Shown piece after piece: positions 9,901 to 21,400 of a stretch of 64,000 bases of DNA. The DNA is from Topomyia yanbarensis (lineage: Eukaryota; Arthropoda; Insecta; Diptera; Culicidae). The stretch lies in assembly GCF_030247195.1 (NCBI RefSeq), contig NC_080672.1, positions 310,814,627-310,878,626 on the forward strand, given 5' to 3'. Made by a program: the position numbers and the translations under genes. The notes below the pieces were generated by a model. The model saw only the letters and a list, made by a program, of their open reading frames with translations, was not told the DNA's origin and searched no databases. How positions within the stretch are numbered: the stretch's first letter is position 1; each line of letters starts with the position of its first letter.

Positions 9901-10591
9901 TAATGTGTTGTAATGAGCTTGACAAAGTAGTCACACTGTTTTATGGCTAAGTATATGATATGTTCCTCCAAAAGGTTCCACTGAAACGAGTCAACAGGAG
10001 GATGGATTTCAAATTCACCATAAATCAGACAAAAACAAAGTTACTCTTCGACGGACAGAACTGTAATACGAAACTGCCCGGAATTCCCCTTTTCGTGAGT
10101 ATTTGAATCATAATCACCCTGCAACATTATGGAAATTCATTAGTAGCAGAAAACGATCCGATAATACTCCCACTGACGTTTTCCTTGGAAACGCAAGTGC
10201 GCAATCTCCAGCTGATGCCGTAAATTTGTGCGCTGATTTCTTTCGCGGAGTGTTTGGAAGTGACTATACCGTACCTTCGGAAGAGTATTTGGGAACATTG
10301 CCATCGTACAACATAAATCTCCCTCGTCCCGTTGTAAGTCGAGCTGACGTCTTGAAGGCTCTGACAACTGTTGATTCGTCGAAAGGGCCTGACCGCGATC
10401 ATCTCTCGCTCCATTTTTTAAAATGCTGTGCCTACATGCCGTCTCTTCCAGTGTGCTTCATTTTCAATCGCTCTCTCGCTGATCGCTCTGGAAAAAAGCT
10501 GCAATCGTTCCCATCCATGAAGCTGAAAATATTCACAACGTCAAAAATTGGTATCTCATTATTAAACTGTCTCTCCAAAGTTCTAGAAAAG
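9900..10591 (+). pseudogene. LINE reverse transcriptase, N-terminal part, copy B
   Basis: Start of the RT region of the CR1/Jockey-type LINE. It includes WKFISSRKRSDNTPTDVFLG, NLCADFFRGVFGSDY, KALTTVDSSKGPDRDHLSLH (normally a KxSGPDGxP-type box) and ISLLNCLSKVLEK. It ends at the junction with the antisense R1-type fragment at about 10591, and the RT resumes near 11560. Confidence 0.75.
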
Positions 10592-11560
10592 CCACCTACC
10601 TTTCGAGGAGTTATCCCACTCATGCTGCCATCTGGCGACCGAGGTCACCCTGGTGCGCTCGTGGGCTCCTCTATTTCCACGTAGCTCAAAGCACTCTTGA
10701 TTTTCCCGGATGACATGCCCGACTGGCATCATGCTCGCTACCACGCCGGATGCATCGTGTGATACCGTGCGGTAGGCAGATATCACTCTGAGGCACATCA
10801 CGCGGTAGGTGCTCTCCAGTTTCTGTAGGTAACTGGTTACCCTCAGTGCTCTTGACCATGACGGGCCGCCGTACCTGAGGATAGATACGGCAACGCCTGC
10901 CAGTAGCCTACGGCTACTGGCGCACACCTTTGAGCTGTTGGACATCATCCTCGATAGTGGCGCAACAGCAGTCGACGCTCTCTTGCACGTATAGTCGACG
11001 TGGCTGCCGAAGGTCAGCTTGTCGTGTATAATGACTCCGAGACTTCAGACTTCGCTGTGAGGTGATCACGACTTCTACCACATGGATAACTGCATGTTGT
11101 GCCGACTTGCGGTTGTTGATGATACCTCTACCTTATGTCTTATGTTGAGCGACCTCTAAGGTTGCGTCGTCGGCAAAGCCGACTATCTTGACCCCAGGAG
11201 GGAACTACAGTCTCAGAACCCCGTCATACATGAGGTTCCATAGCACCGGGCCTAGGATCGAGTCCTGCGGGACTCCGGCTGTAATCGGAATCCTTTTTTG
11301 ACCGGCATCGGTCTCGTATAGCAGTACGCGGTTCTGGAAGTAGCTTTCCAGGATCCGGTACAGACGCACCGGTAGGGTAAGCCGGTGTAACGAGAGCGCG
11401 ATGGCATCCCAGCTTGCGCTGTTGAATGCGTTCTTCACGTCAAGTGTCACTAACGCACAGTATCGAATGCCTCGCCTTTTCCGTTGGATCGCTATCTCGG
11501 CAGTCTTTATCACTGAGTTGATAGCGTCCACCTGGTCTACAACGGCACGTATGCAGCTGC
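10592..11560 (-). pseudogene. R1-type LINE reverse transcriptase fragment (antisense insert)
   Basis: Minus-strand RT C-terminal half. It has ALVTLDVKNAFNSASWDAIA (palm motif A), GVPQDSILGPVLWNLMYDGVL (motif B, with QD in place of QG), a catalytic box KIVGFADDA at about 11170-11190, then LGVIIHDKLTF-like sequence and LRVISAYRTVSHDASGVVAS. It ends near WDNSSKGRW. These are characteristic of the R1 clade. Both ends are truncated, and frames are broken between 10949 and 11204. Confidence 0.75.
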
Positions 11561-12604
11561 ATCCCATATTATCTCGGAGTATCAACACGGGTTTGTCACG
11601 AAACGATCGACAACTTCTAACCTGATAGCTTACACTTCTAAGTTATTTCCCGCCGTCGAGAAGCGTCATCAGGTGGACGCAATTTATATCGATTTTTCAA
11701 AAGCTTTCAACAAAGTACCGCACAACATCGCAATCCTGAAATAAAAGCGATTAGGATTTCCCACCTGGCTGACGAACTGGTTGCAGTCTTATCTTTCCGA
11801 TCGCTCGGCATTCGTGAGTATAAAAACACGTGCTCAAGCACATTCAGAACACCCACAGGTGTCTCGCAAGGCAGTCATCTGGGCCCGCTTATTTTTATTT
11901 CGTTTGTTAACGATATCTGTAGTCGGATCAAGTCTGGGAAATTGCTATACGCGGATGATCTCAAAATTTCCGAAACTACCGCTTCGGCACTTGACGCCGT
12001 AGTGCTTCAAGAAGATATCTGTATTGAAAGCGTCGACTCGATCCGTGACATGGGAGTGCTCTTCGATAGGAAGTTGAGCTTTTCCTACCATATCACCGCG
12101 ACAACTGCTAAGGGCTTCGGAATGCTGGGCTTCCTAAAGCGGAACACGGCGGACTTCGATGATTTCTACGCACTAAAAGCACTCTACTGTACCTTGATCA
12201 GAAGTGTTCTGGAGTATGCAGTAAAAGTATACAAAGATGTTTTGCGCAATTCGCTCTCAGGAAACTTCCATGGAATGATCCAGTTGTGTTATATCCTTGT
12301 GCCGATAGATGTATGCTACTCGGTCTGCAGACTCTGGCGACTCGCTGTATCTTTCTGCAGAGTGTTTGCTTTCGACTTGCTGTCAGGTAATATCGACAGT
12401 CCAGATCTTCTCTCGGGCGTTAATTTGTATGCACCTCCCCATATTCTTCGTAACCCCACTCGGTTGTGGATTCCTAGACACCGTACTTCATATGGACAAA
12501 ATAATCCACTGGAAAGATGTTGCCGCAGATTTAACGAAATTTCTTCAGTGTTGGATTTTAACATTTCCAAGCATAGATTTGAGTTATTAATAAGAAATAT
12601 ATAG
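11560..12604 (+). pseudogene. LINE reverse transcriptase, C-terminal part, copy B
   Basis: It resumes with ISEYQHGFVTKRSTTSNL, then AIYIDFSKAFNKVPHN (motif A) and LYADDLKI at about 11942-11965 (YADD catalytic box). Next come VDSIRDMGVLFDRKLSF and the LINE thumb/C-terminal region to the stop near 12604. Several frames are used, so it is not functional. About 12 residues are missing opposite the R1-type insert. Confidence 0.8.
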
Positions 12605-12645
12605 TTTTAAAAGTGTCTGTACGGTGTATACCGAAGATAAGAAAT

Positions 12646-13010
12646 AAATAAAATAAAAATAAAAGTTATCCCCCGGCCCCGCTCACATTTTTTCTGATGT
12701 ATCAGAAAATGCATTTTTGCCACACCTGAGATCACTTGAGATATATTATGGATATTGCTTTTGCCCATCGCTCACCGTTTGAGGTGACTTGTTGTTTATT
12801 CTCCCATCGTCGCAACTCGCAAGCAATGCCACCACCAGCAACTGTCTTTCGCGCTAAGGACCGTGTTTTCTGATCATGCACTTGAAAGTTTTCCATATAC
12901 ATGGGCTTGCATACTTTGATCTTGCTGCCAACTCCCAGTAAGTTGTATGTACGGAAATAAAAGCGCCTGGAACTAATAATCTATAAAAATGCAATAAATA
13001 ATCACCCTTG
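12646..13010. other. Intergenic, nothing recognised
   Basis: Follows the LINE A-rich tail. No motif or homology seen. Confidence 0.4.
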
Positions 13011-13019
13011 CCACTACCA

Positions 13020-14090
13020 GTATAGCTATAAATTATATAATACTTGGGGACAGGCGGCCTTAGTAACAATTATATGGTTGAACAAAACCTGACTTTGACC
13101 GGATAATCGTAATTTCAGGAGGTTTTTCAAAAGCATAACACGAGTGGCTTCCTCTTTTTCCAACGCAACGTAATTTTCCTTTGCATGCGGATCTCTCCCG
13201 TCTTGCAGGTTTTGGTATCCCGTTCTAATTCATGTAATCGAGTCCTTTTTCCTTTCGTCGCCATATTCAGCAGCTTTATTTGGCCTTTAGATTCGTTGGT
13301 TGGAAGTGTTTCCTTTGCAATCTCATCCGTGCAACTATCATTATAATCTGCATCATGTTTAGTGCCGTTAATATGGTGTGATCCTTCTGGAATTTACATT
13401 ATATTGTAATAAATATAAATATTAATAAAGCAAAAAGAATAGTTGCCGGTTTCTATGCGTTTATGTTTAACAGAAGAGAAAATTTCGTTTGAACTTCTAG
13501 CACGTTTAGCAACTGTCCGTTTCCACTTCGTCATCCGAATCATCACTATCGCTGATATTCTGCTATTTTTCGAAGTATTCATATATTGTTAAGTCATTAA
13601 GCCAGGTTGAATCTCCATCAAGCTTATCAAGGTTACCATCACATTCATCAGGATTCCAATCTGCATCTCGACGATCAGATGCATCTGCCTCGTAAATGCA
13701 ACTTACTTCAGACTCTTTACTATCTTGTTGCGTTTTTCAGAATTATGCGTTTGAGCATATCGCATTTTAGATAACTCGAACATGGCTTAGAAACAATGTC
13801 GACCGATGTTTCCTTTTTAGAGACACGCATATCCAATGCAAATGTTGACAAATCGAGTGGTTCATCAGAACCAGCAAGGAACGTTTCATATTTTGATAAG
13901 TTAAGCAGAATTGGCGTGGCGGTGACAACTCTTTTAAATAATACATTCGCAAAAGAAGAACACATAGCTTCATTATTCAACACAACTTTTTCTGGAATAA
14001 CTAACGAATTGTTTGAAATGCCAATAAAATCGATTGAGTAATGTTCTGATTATCCCTTTCATACGGCACTGCAACATGCAATAATGGTAG
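13020..14090 (-). pseudogene. Unrecognised protein, broken, minus strand
   Basis: Protein-like sequence continues down the minus strand with stops and frameshifts. First comes HYSIDFIGISNNSLVIPEKV through ALDMRVSKKETSVDIVSKPC (about 14035-13790). Then an acidic part follows in another frame (ESEVSCIYEADASDRRDADW near 13715-13650, SDSDDSDDEVETDSC near 13545-13510). Last is a basic, helical part (KGKRTRLHELERDTK near 13255-13210, then DPHAKENYVALEKEEATRVM in a shifted frame). The acidic/basic organisation suggests a nuclear or chromatin protein, or a transposon accessory protein, but I do not recognise the family. An AG precedes the first block at about 14046, so it may be an exon. Confidence 0.4.
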
Positions 14091-14952
14091 GTAAAATATA
14101 AAAAAAGTTTTATAACTACCTTTCACTTCTGTTTCCACTTCCACTGGCAAGAACTACCCGTTGGAATCAATGGAATCCATGAGCTTCATAGCTGCTTCTA
14201 TTAGCATTCGAAATTCCAAGAAATCTGACCCGAAACTCATTTCGGATATCAACAAATAATCGATTTTGCACGCGACAACAGTACAACCTAAATTGAAATA
14301 TGCAAAACCAATAAAAACACTTCAAAACTCGCAAGAAAAATGACGAGTGTCAACAATAGTCGGGTCGACGCTAACTGAGAGTTTCGTTAAAATTGATACA
14401 ATATGACAAAACTGCATAGATGTGTTGTTTGTCAGTGAATTATTCGTTGTTAAGTGTGAGTGTAATTTTATCAACGGTGAAATGGAATATTGCAATGAAA
14501 GAAGGTCAGTAAGTACTTTGCGGAGTAGAATGCAGATAAATAATAATCACAGTTTGTTTACTTGATTAGTTGTTGATGTTTTCAACAATCACGCTTGAAT
14601 ATAAAATTTTACATACCGTATAACGCCCAAAGTGGTGTGAAAAACTGGGTGTTACTTTCATGGGTTTGATTTCGTTTGTACTTTTTGGTAGCATTGCTTT
14701 TTATAGCAAATAAGCTGATTGCGCCTTTTCTTAGGCAACCCTCCAACAAAATATTATCTTGCGTACAACTTAGCATAAGATGTTGCGTTGAACATTTCGA
14801 GGAATTTTCTTTCAAAAAACTAATCAATCTACACTTGAACGGATAACATTTTACTAAATACTTATCAAGACATCTATACTGAACATTCATATTAAACATG
14901 AACGTATTACGTTAGTTTCGAACCTACACATCTATCAAATATGACACATCAA
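14091..14952. other. Transporter 3' flank, no confident gene
   Basis: AT-rich. One 96-codon minus ORF (14609-14899) has no recognisable features. Part of this stretch should hold the transporter 3' UTR. Confidence 0.35.
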
Positions 14953-15417
14953 TCACTTTTCGTCTTCAATTTTAATTTTATTAACATAACCACCATCGCC
15001 GCTTATCCGGCCGTTCGCTTCCTTGGCCAACTTCTCCTGTGCCTCAATCGACCACGGTTGCAATTCTCCCGAGGCCCAGAACCAGTAGATGATACATCCG
15101 ACCAGGTATATGCCAGCAGCAATATAGAACACCACCCGCCACTCATCGTCCGTTTTGTTCGAAGTAATGTGTCCGGTTATGATCGGACTGACAATACCCG
15201 GCACAGTCGCAAAAGTGTTCGAGATACCCATCATAACGCCGGCGCTTTTCGGCGAAAGATCCAGATGGTTGACAGCGAAACCAGACCAGGCGAAAGCGCC
15301 CAATCCGACGGCGATTGTAATGCACGTGATCGTGGGACCCGGCTGTAGGATCATAGCTCCAATGATCATGAACACTGTCTGGCCTAGGAACGCGCCGCAG
15401 TTAAAGTACCGACGGAC
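14953..15417 (-). CDS. Transporter last coding exon
   Basis: 155 codons including the stop. The acceptor is ATTCAG at 15418 onward. It encodes TM8-12 (QTVFMIIGAMIL, GLGAFAWSGFAV, ISNTFATVPGIVSPIITGHI, VVFYIAAGIYLVGCIIYW) and the cytosolic tail. Confidence 0.9.
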   Translation of the reverse strand, partial: VRRYFNCGAFLGQTVFMIIGAMILQPGPTITCITIAVGLGAFAWSGFAVNHLDLSPKSAGVMMGISNTFATVPGIVSPIITGHITSNKTDDEWRVVFYIAAGIYLVGCIIYWFWASGELQPWSIEAQEKLAKEANGRISGDGGYVNKIKIEDEK

Positions 15418-18400
15418 CTGAATTCGAACATAGCCATTAAAATAAGATGAATTCAAGAGCAGATCGATCAAAGACAGAACAATACCTGAGTCGTTGTGAG
15501 CCAACCTTTAAGCTGACAAGTATCGGCTAAGTATCCGGCCACAAATAATAAGATTCCCATGACCAGGTAGGGAATGGCAGAAACAAATCCAGTTTTCTCT
15601 AGTTCAAAGTGCATGGTGTCTGTGGATGGGGAAAATGGTAATTTGATTCAGTTTCCAATGCCAGCATTATTCTAATACTCACCCTTCAAGAAGGTTGGCA
15701 GCTGCGTCAGCAGCGTATAGAATCCCCAATTCTCGGAGAAATGCGAAGCTATCAAAGCCCAAACAGCCAACGATGTAATAATTCCTTTCCAGGGATGCTT
15801 AACCTTATCCTTAGCTCCTTCGGTCCGGCCCAGACTCGCAAGAATAAATTCCTTCTCCTTTGGCTTAATCCAAGGATCCACATCGGGGGATGTTCTTATC
15901 ATGAAGGTCCACGCTAGGACCCAAACGCATCCAACTGCGCCGAAAATGTAGAAAACGCTTTCCCATCCGAAAGCATTGGCAAATACACCACTCAGTGGCA
16001 TCGACACCACGGTTCCGGCGTAGTTCCCAGCGAACGCAATCGACGCCATCCGGGACCGTTCACCAGGTGGAGCCCACCTAGACCAGACGGCGTGAATACA
16101 GGGGAAGGTGACACCTTCGAAGATACCCTCGATAATGCGCACGGCAATTAGCATTCCCACACCTGCCTTCGCTGCAAGAGGCGTTAAAAGTGTTAAAACG
16201 GCCGTCGCTCCAATTCCTACACCGAAAACCTGATTGCAAAGAAATAAACAAATAAAGAAATGGAAGAAACAATTTAATTGGATGTGATTTTCGCTACATG
16301 ATGATGTTTATTTTTGCTACTAATTCTGCTAATAAGTATTTGCTAACACGTGTTAGTATCGATAATACGCATCAGTGATCTGCGTGTACTTAAAACTATT
16401 TCCTACAAAACAAACCTATAAGTTGAAAATAAAGGAAATATCTTACATAGTTTCCGCCGAATCGATTGGATATGAATCCGCCAAGGAAGGGGGTGAGAAT
16501 ATAGCCATAGAAGAAAGAACTTAGCACGTATCCCTGCATCTGTGAGCTCCAGTCGAAGTATTGTTCCTGCAATAAAGTAATCGTTTTTCAGATAGTTTTA
16601 ATATTAAGGGGGTCCTCTTATATAATTGTGACAAAAAGTACCTAATGTTTAATTTTTTTTTTTTGAGCAGTAAATTGACTTAGACATGCACGCTATTCTG
16701 CAAAATGTTTATTAAGGTTTCATCTATAAAATACAAATTTTCGAGCGTAAGGTGTCCAATATGGCGGGTTTCTCGGAACAAGATTTTTGAACCTGCGGTC
16801 ATTCTCGTTTTTGAACCACTCAACCAATCAACTTCGGGTTTTGTCCGCCAAAAAGAAGATAACATTCTCGGGCGCTGTAACCTACAAAATCGCACTATTT
16901 TTTCAGATTTTAATGAAACTTTCTATACATGAGAACTTTGTCACAAAAAGCCACTTTGCATAATTTGGTTTTCCAAAAATGATCTAGACTGTCTTTTGAA
17001 AAGGGTCAAACTTTTTTTATACCAATTTAATTCAAACGGCTATAGTCTAAAAAAGACAAATCCTACAAAAAAATGTTGAAGGAGTGATTTTCATAAAATT
17101 AGTTAAATTTTTGAAAAAAAATTATTGAAAAAATCGCTTTAAAAAATTTAATGTCGATTTACAAAAAAAAACCATCTTTGATTTGGATGAAATTTTGTTC
17201 TATGATAGGTAATTATGTTCCCTACCTACCGTCAAAAATTCAACTTGGGCAGGAAAAAAGTTATATTAATAAAAAAATTCCTTGTCCAAACTGAATTCGT
17301 TCTTTCAGTGTGTTTTTATCGAAAACTAAACCAATGAAACCAATTTCTGAACTACTAGGTGCCTGATAAAAGTATCAGTAACGAATTTGGTATATATTCA
17401 TAACAAACTTGAATGAGGGCAAAGATAACCCATTTAACATCATCGATATATGCGAGATTTAACTAAATTCCACTTGGCCGTGTACGAAGAAGTATCCTGT
17501 CTATGTACCCGCCTGGGAAGTAGAGATTGATGGCGTAGAGGCGATTGCGAAGTATAGGGTTCGCTCCTTCAAGAACCCCTGAGTGTCCTTTGAAGGGTGC
17601 TGTTATAAAACCGAAGTAAGTGGTTCCTGGTCTCGCTAATCTTAGAAACTCGCAGGAATTTCGACATGGTATATCAAAACCCCAAGTGTCCATATGTTTC
17701 AGTCCCTACATCTTCCCCCAGGTTTTACTCAATGCTTTTGCTCTACGATGAGAGGTCAGACGAAACAAGTACCCGACGCGAACCACCGTGAACAATCTTT
17801 GTGGTGGGCAGAGATTGCTTAGAATTATACGCGAAAGGGACTTTTGAACGTCGGATCGCCTGATTTTTTTTCCCAATATACACGACGCTACAAATGCAAA
17901 TGAAAAACTTGATGAAAGCTGAAAAACGCGATTATTGGCACCGGTCCGTCAACGGATTAACGGACAGATAATCAGAGATGTTTTGTTTGGTGGCTAGGGC
18001 CTACGTTGTGTATTCGATTCATCATGTGATTGGAATACACGGAACGTTCGTCATATGATGACAGCTATACATCGCTTTTATGCTAATTATTACGACAATA
18101 GTGTTGAGTGCAATCATACAAGCGGCTGTGCTGCCCAAATTCTCCCCACAAAATTGATAGTTTTATATTTACCTACCAACGACCATGCCCACATCGATAC
18201 AGTTACAGAAGGCTCTCCATTTGATGGAGCATGAAAAGCGCTCTGTATCTCTTGGGGAAAACATGGAAGTTTTCGAGTACTTTTTCTAAAAAATCATAGC
18301 AGATTACCTTAGTTTGAATTCTTTCGCAGTGCTCCATTCCGAGTAATGAGAAGGTGGACACTTGGATTAGAATGATAATGAGAGCGTGGACATTTAGGCA

Positions 18401-21400
18401 TTAGAAGGTGATATTTATGAAAGATCACGCAGCTTCAACGAGTTTCTAAATATTTCTTCTCAGAAGAAACTCGAAATTTGGCAAATTTCGTGGAGCGATG
18501 AAAGTTTAAAAATTCCAAAGGTATCAAAAAACCTTGGTCCAAGAGAATGCATGAGGATCATGACTTCATTCGGGTCATATCTCGGGTCATGTACAATCAA
18601 TATTCGTAGAAGGCCCATCTCCGACGTATTGAGATCGTGGAGAGCGGTCTCTGCACTTGTGGTGGCGGTTATCGCGATATTAAACATGTTGTCTGGTCGT
18701 GCGCTAAGTATTCTGGTACCAGATATCCGTTAAACGAATCCCTTCGGCCTCGTTCCAGTCCAGTCTATACCAAATTCATTACTGATACTTTTTGCAGGTA
18801 TCAAGCAACTATCAGTTGGGAAATTGGATTCTGAGATGATTATGACTTTCATTAGTTCAGTTTTCGGTAAAAATACGATGAAAAAAAATTCAGTTTGGAC
18901 ACGGAAAAGTTTTTTTTTCAAATAACTTTTTTTTCCTTAAAAGTGCCCAACTTTAATTTTTGACGGTAGGTAGGGAACATAATTACCTATCTTAGAACAA
19001 AATTTCATCCAAATCAAAGGTGGTTTTTTTGTAAATCGACTTAAATTTTTTGAAAGCGATTTTTTCGAAAAAGAATTTTTTCAATATTTTTTTTAAATTT
19101 AACTAATTTTGTGAAAATCACTCCTACAACATTTTTTTGTAGGATTTGTTATTTTTAGCTATTTGAAAAAAATTGTTAAAAAAAGTTTGACCCTTTTCAA
19201 AAGACAGACGTATGCAAAGTGGCTTTTTGTGACAAAGTTCTCATGTACAGAATAATCTGAGGGGGTGCTGCCAACATTTGTTCGAGTTGGCGCGAAATTC
19301 GTCAGAAATAGTGAAATATGAGTGAATGAGACGATTCTGATCGTGCAGTATGATTTTATTGCGAATGTTTCATATTTCTTTCTGATCCACTGTTACCCTC
19401 TCTCCTCTACATAGTTTTCGGTAAATTTCTGCCGATGCTAACTAGATCAGTAATTCGAAAATTTAATTTAACGAATGACCAGTAAAAGTAGCATGTTTTA
19501 GTTAGGATTTTTAACGTTATGTAGAAAACTTGTACCCAAAATAATTGTCTACGTCAACACTCCGGAAATATCCTGTCCTACCCCTAATTTCTTGGAAAAT
19601 ACCAATTTTATGATTTTGAATGGATGTGCTAGAGCAAAGGTGAACTATAACCAATTAATCAAAAGTAACAAATTGCCTTTAATAATTTAGATCAGAAAGG
19701 GACCATGCATAAATGACGTATCATTTAGGGTGATAGGGGGGGAGGGGCATACTAAATTTGTGATGAAATGGAACGAGGAGGAGTGTAAGGTCAGAAAGCA
19801 ATTTGGTAATGTTGATAAAAGCCGTCAAATATTTTGTAGGGACATGCATTTGAAAGAATTGTGACACATATTTATATTGTTATAATCTCCGGCCACTTTG
19901 CACGGGGAGGTTGGTAGTAGCTACGTTATTTAAAAGGAATAGATTTGAATTCTGTGACAAAATGCTACGAAAGGGAAGGAGGGGTCCAAACCTACCGAAA
20001 AAAACTACGACATTGAATTAATGAATATATAGAAGCAATTAATTCGTGATTATGCAATTTTTAAAAAGTTTAAATTGTCAACAATCTAATGTTCATTGTT
20101 TTAAGATATAAAAGAAGTTTTTACGGTTTGTTTGGATCATAGAAGAGCTTTCAATAAAAAAGTTTTCCTAAGAACTTTTGACATATTTTGATAATTCATA
20201 CTATTTGCAGTCAAAAATACAATTCTCCTTTTGAATATGATACTAAACGCAATTTCAAATCAAAATGCTCCCAACATGTTTTTTATGAAATGTAGTAGTT
20301 CTCGAGATATTTTAAATTTTGTTTTAACAACATAATTATTTTATTTTATTACGACCTTCTCATACGTTACTCGCATTTCTTCATCACCAACAATAGATTT
20401 TTCAAAAGCCCCATAAGGGGACGGGCATAGCTTAGTGCGTAAATCGATTGCTTTGTAATAAAATTACAGTTTTGTATGTCAATTAGTATGAGATTTTAAA
20501 ACATGTCCAAAGTTATAGCTGGAAAAAAATTTACTGCCGGGTTTTTCATGGTGCAATCACATTCAAAATATTTCTTTTCTCTTTAGATTTTTGTTGACAA
20601 TTCGTTGAATATTTGTTTTTGTGAAAAACGATACAACATTTTTTCAGTGTGTATTTTTTTCATGCAGAAGTATTCATTTCCTGTAACTCGTTCTCAGATA
20701 GTTTTGCTGTATAAAATATAGTAACTGAACAAAAAAAAATGAAAAAAATGCACGTAGAAACGTTTACGCCCTTTTGACAAATCGCATTTGTATCAAAATA
20801 TTGCAATTGGCAGAGAAAATCATGGAGATTCATAAATCGTGCACAACTGCAAAGTTTCGTTCGAATCGACGATGGTCATATTTGGCGGTCGGTCGGTTTC
20901 TCGTGGAATTCCTCATTTAATTAATTAATTCTCGTTCTCATTTGCGTCATACGCGCCCGGGAGATACGTCATCTTACTCGTTTGATATGCAAAACGCTTG
21001 ATCTAGCATTGACACCCAATATAATCAAGTCTGTTTTTTTTGCAACGGATATCGTGCCATTCGATCCAAATATTTACAAGAGTACAGATGTTGCCGAGGC
21101 TATCTAGATAAATGCTATTGAGGATTCGGCTGTCGGCCACGTTGAAGATGTCGTCAAGACATCAGACCTGATTCCGCCATGTGCACGTAGTGACCAAAAG
21201 CACAGTGAATGGTGAGATTTACAGAACTGAGTGCCTCCTAAAAGTGGCTTTTGCCGTTTTTGAAACAACCGTTGTTTTATTTCGATTTGACGTAGCGGAA
21301 ACGGCCTCTTTAAGGCTTGGATCGGTTTTCCAATTGTTTTAAGCTATATTTCGTATCTTTATCACGATAGAATAATAGTTTTACTGGTGCTCCTTAACCC

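Larger units (their letters stand above)
7962..12645 (+). mobile_element. CR1/Jockey-type LINE, copy B (near full length, decayed)
   Basis: 5' region, ORF1, endonuclease, reverse transcriptase and an A-rich 3' tail (AAATAAATAAAATAAAAAT near 12640). It is interrupted by an antisense R1-type fragment (10592-11560), a 116-bp internal tandem duplication and several small indels, so it is not functional. Confidence 0.8.

Noticed and set aside
14609..14899. 96-codon minus ORF
   Set aside because: No motif, family pattern or splice context, and ORFs of this size occur by chance here.
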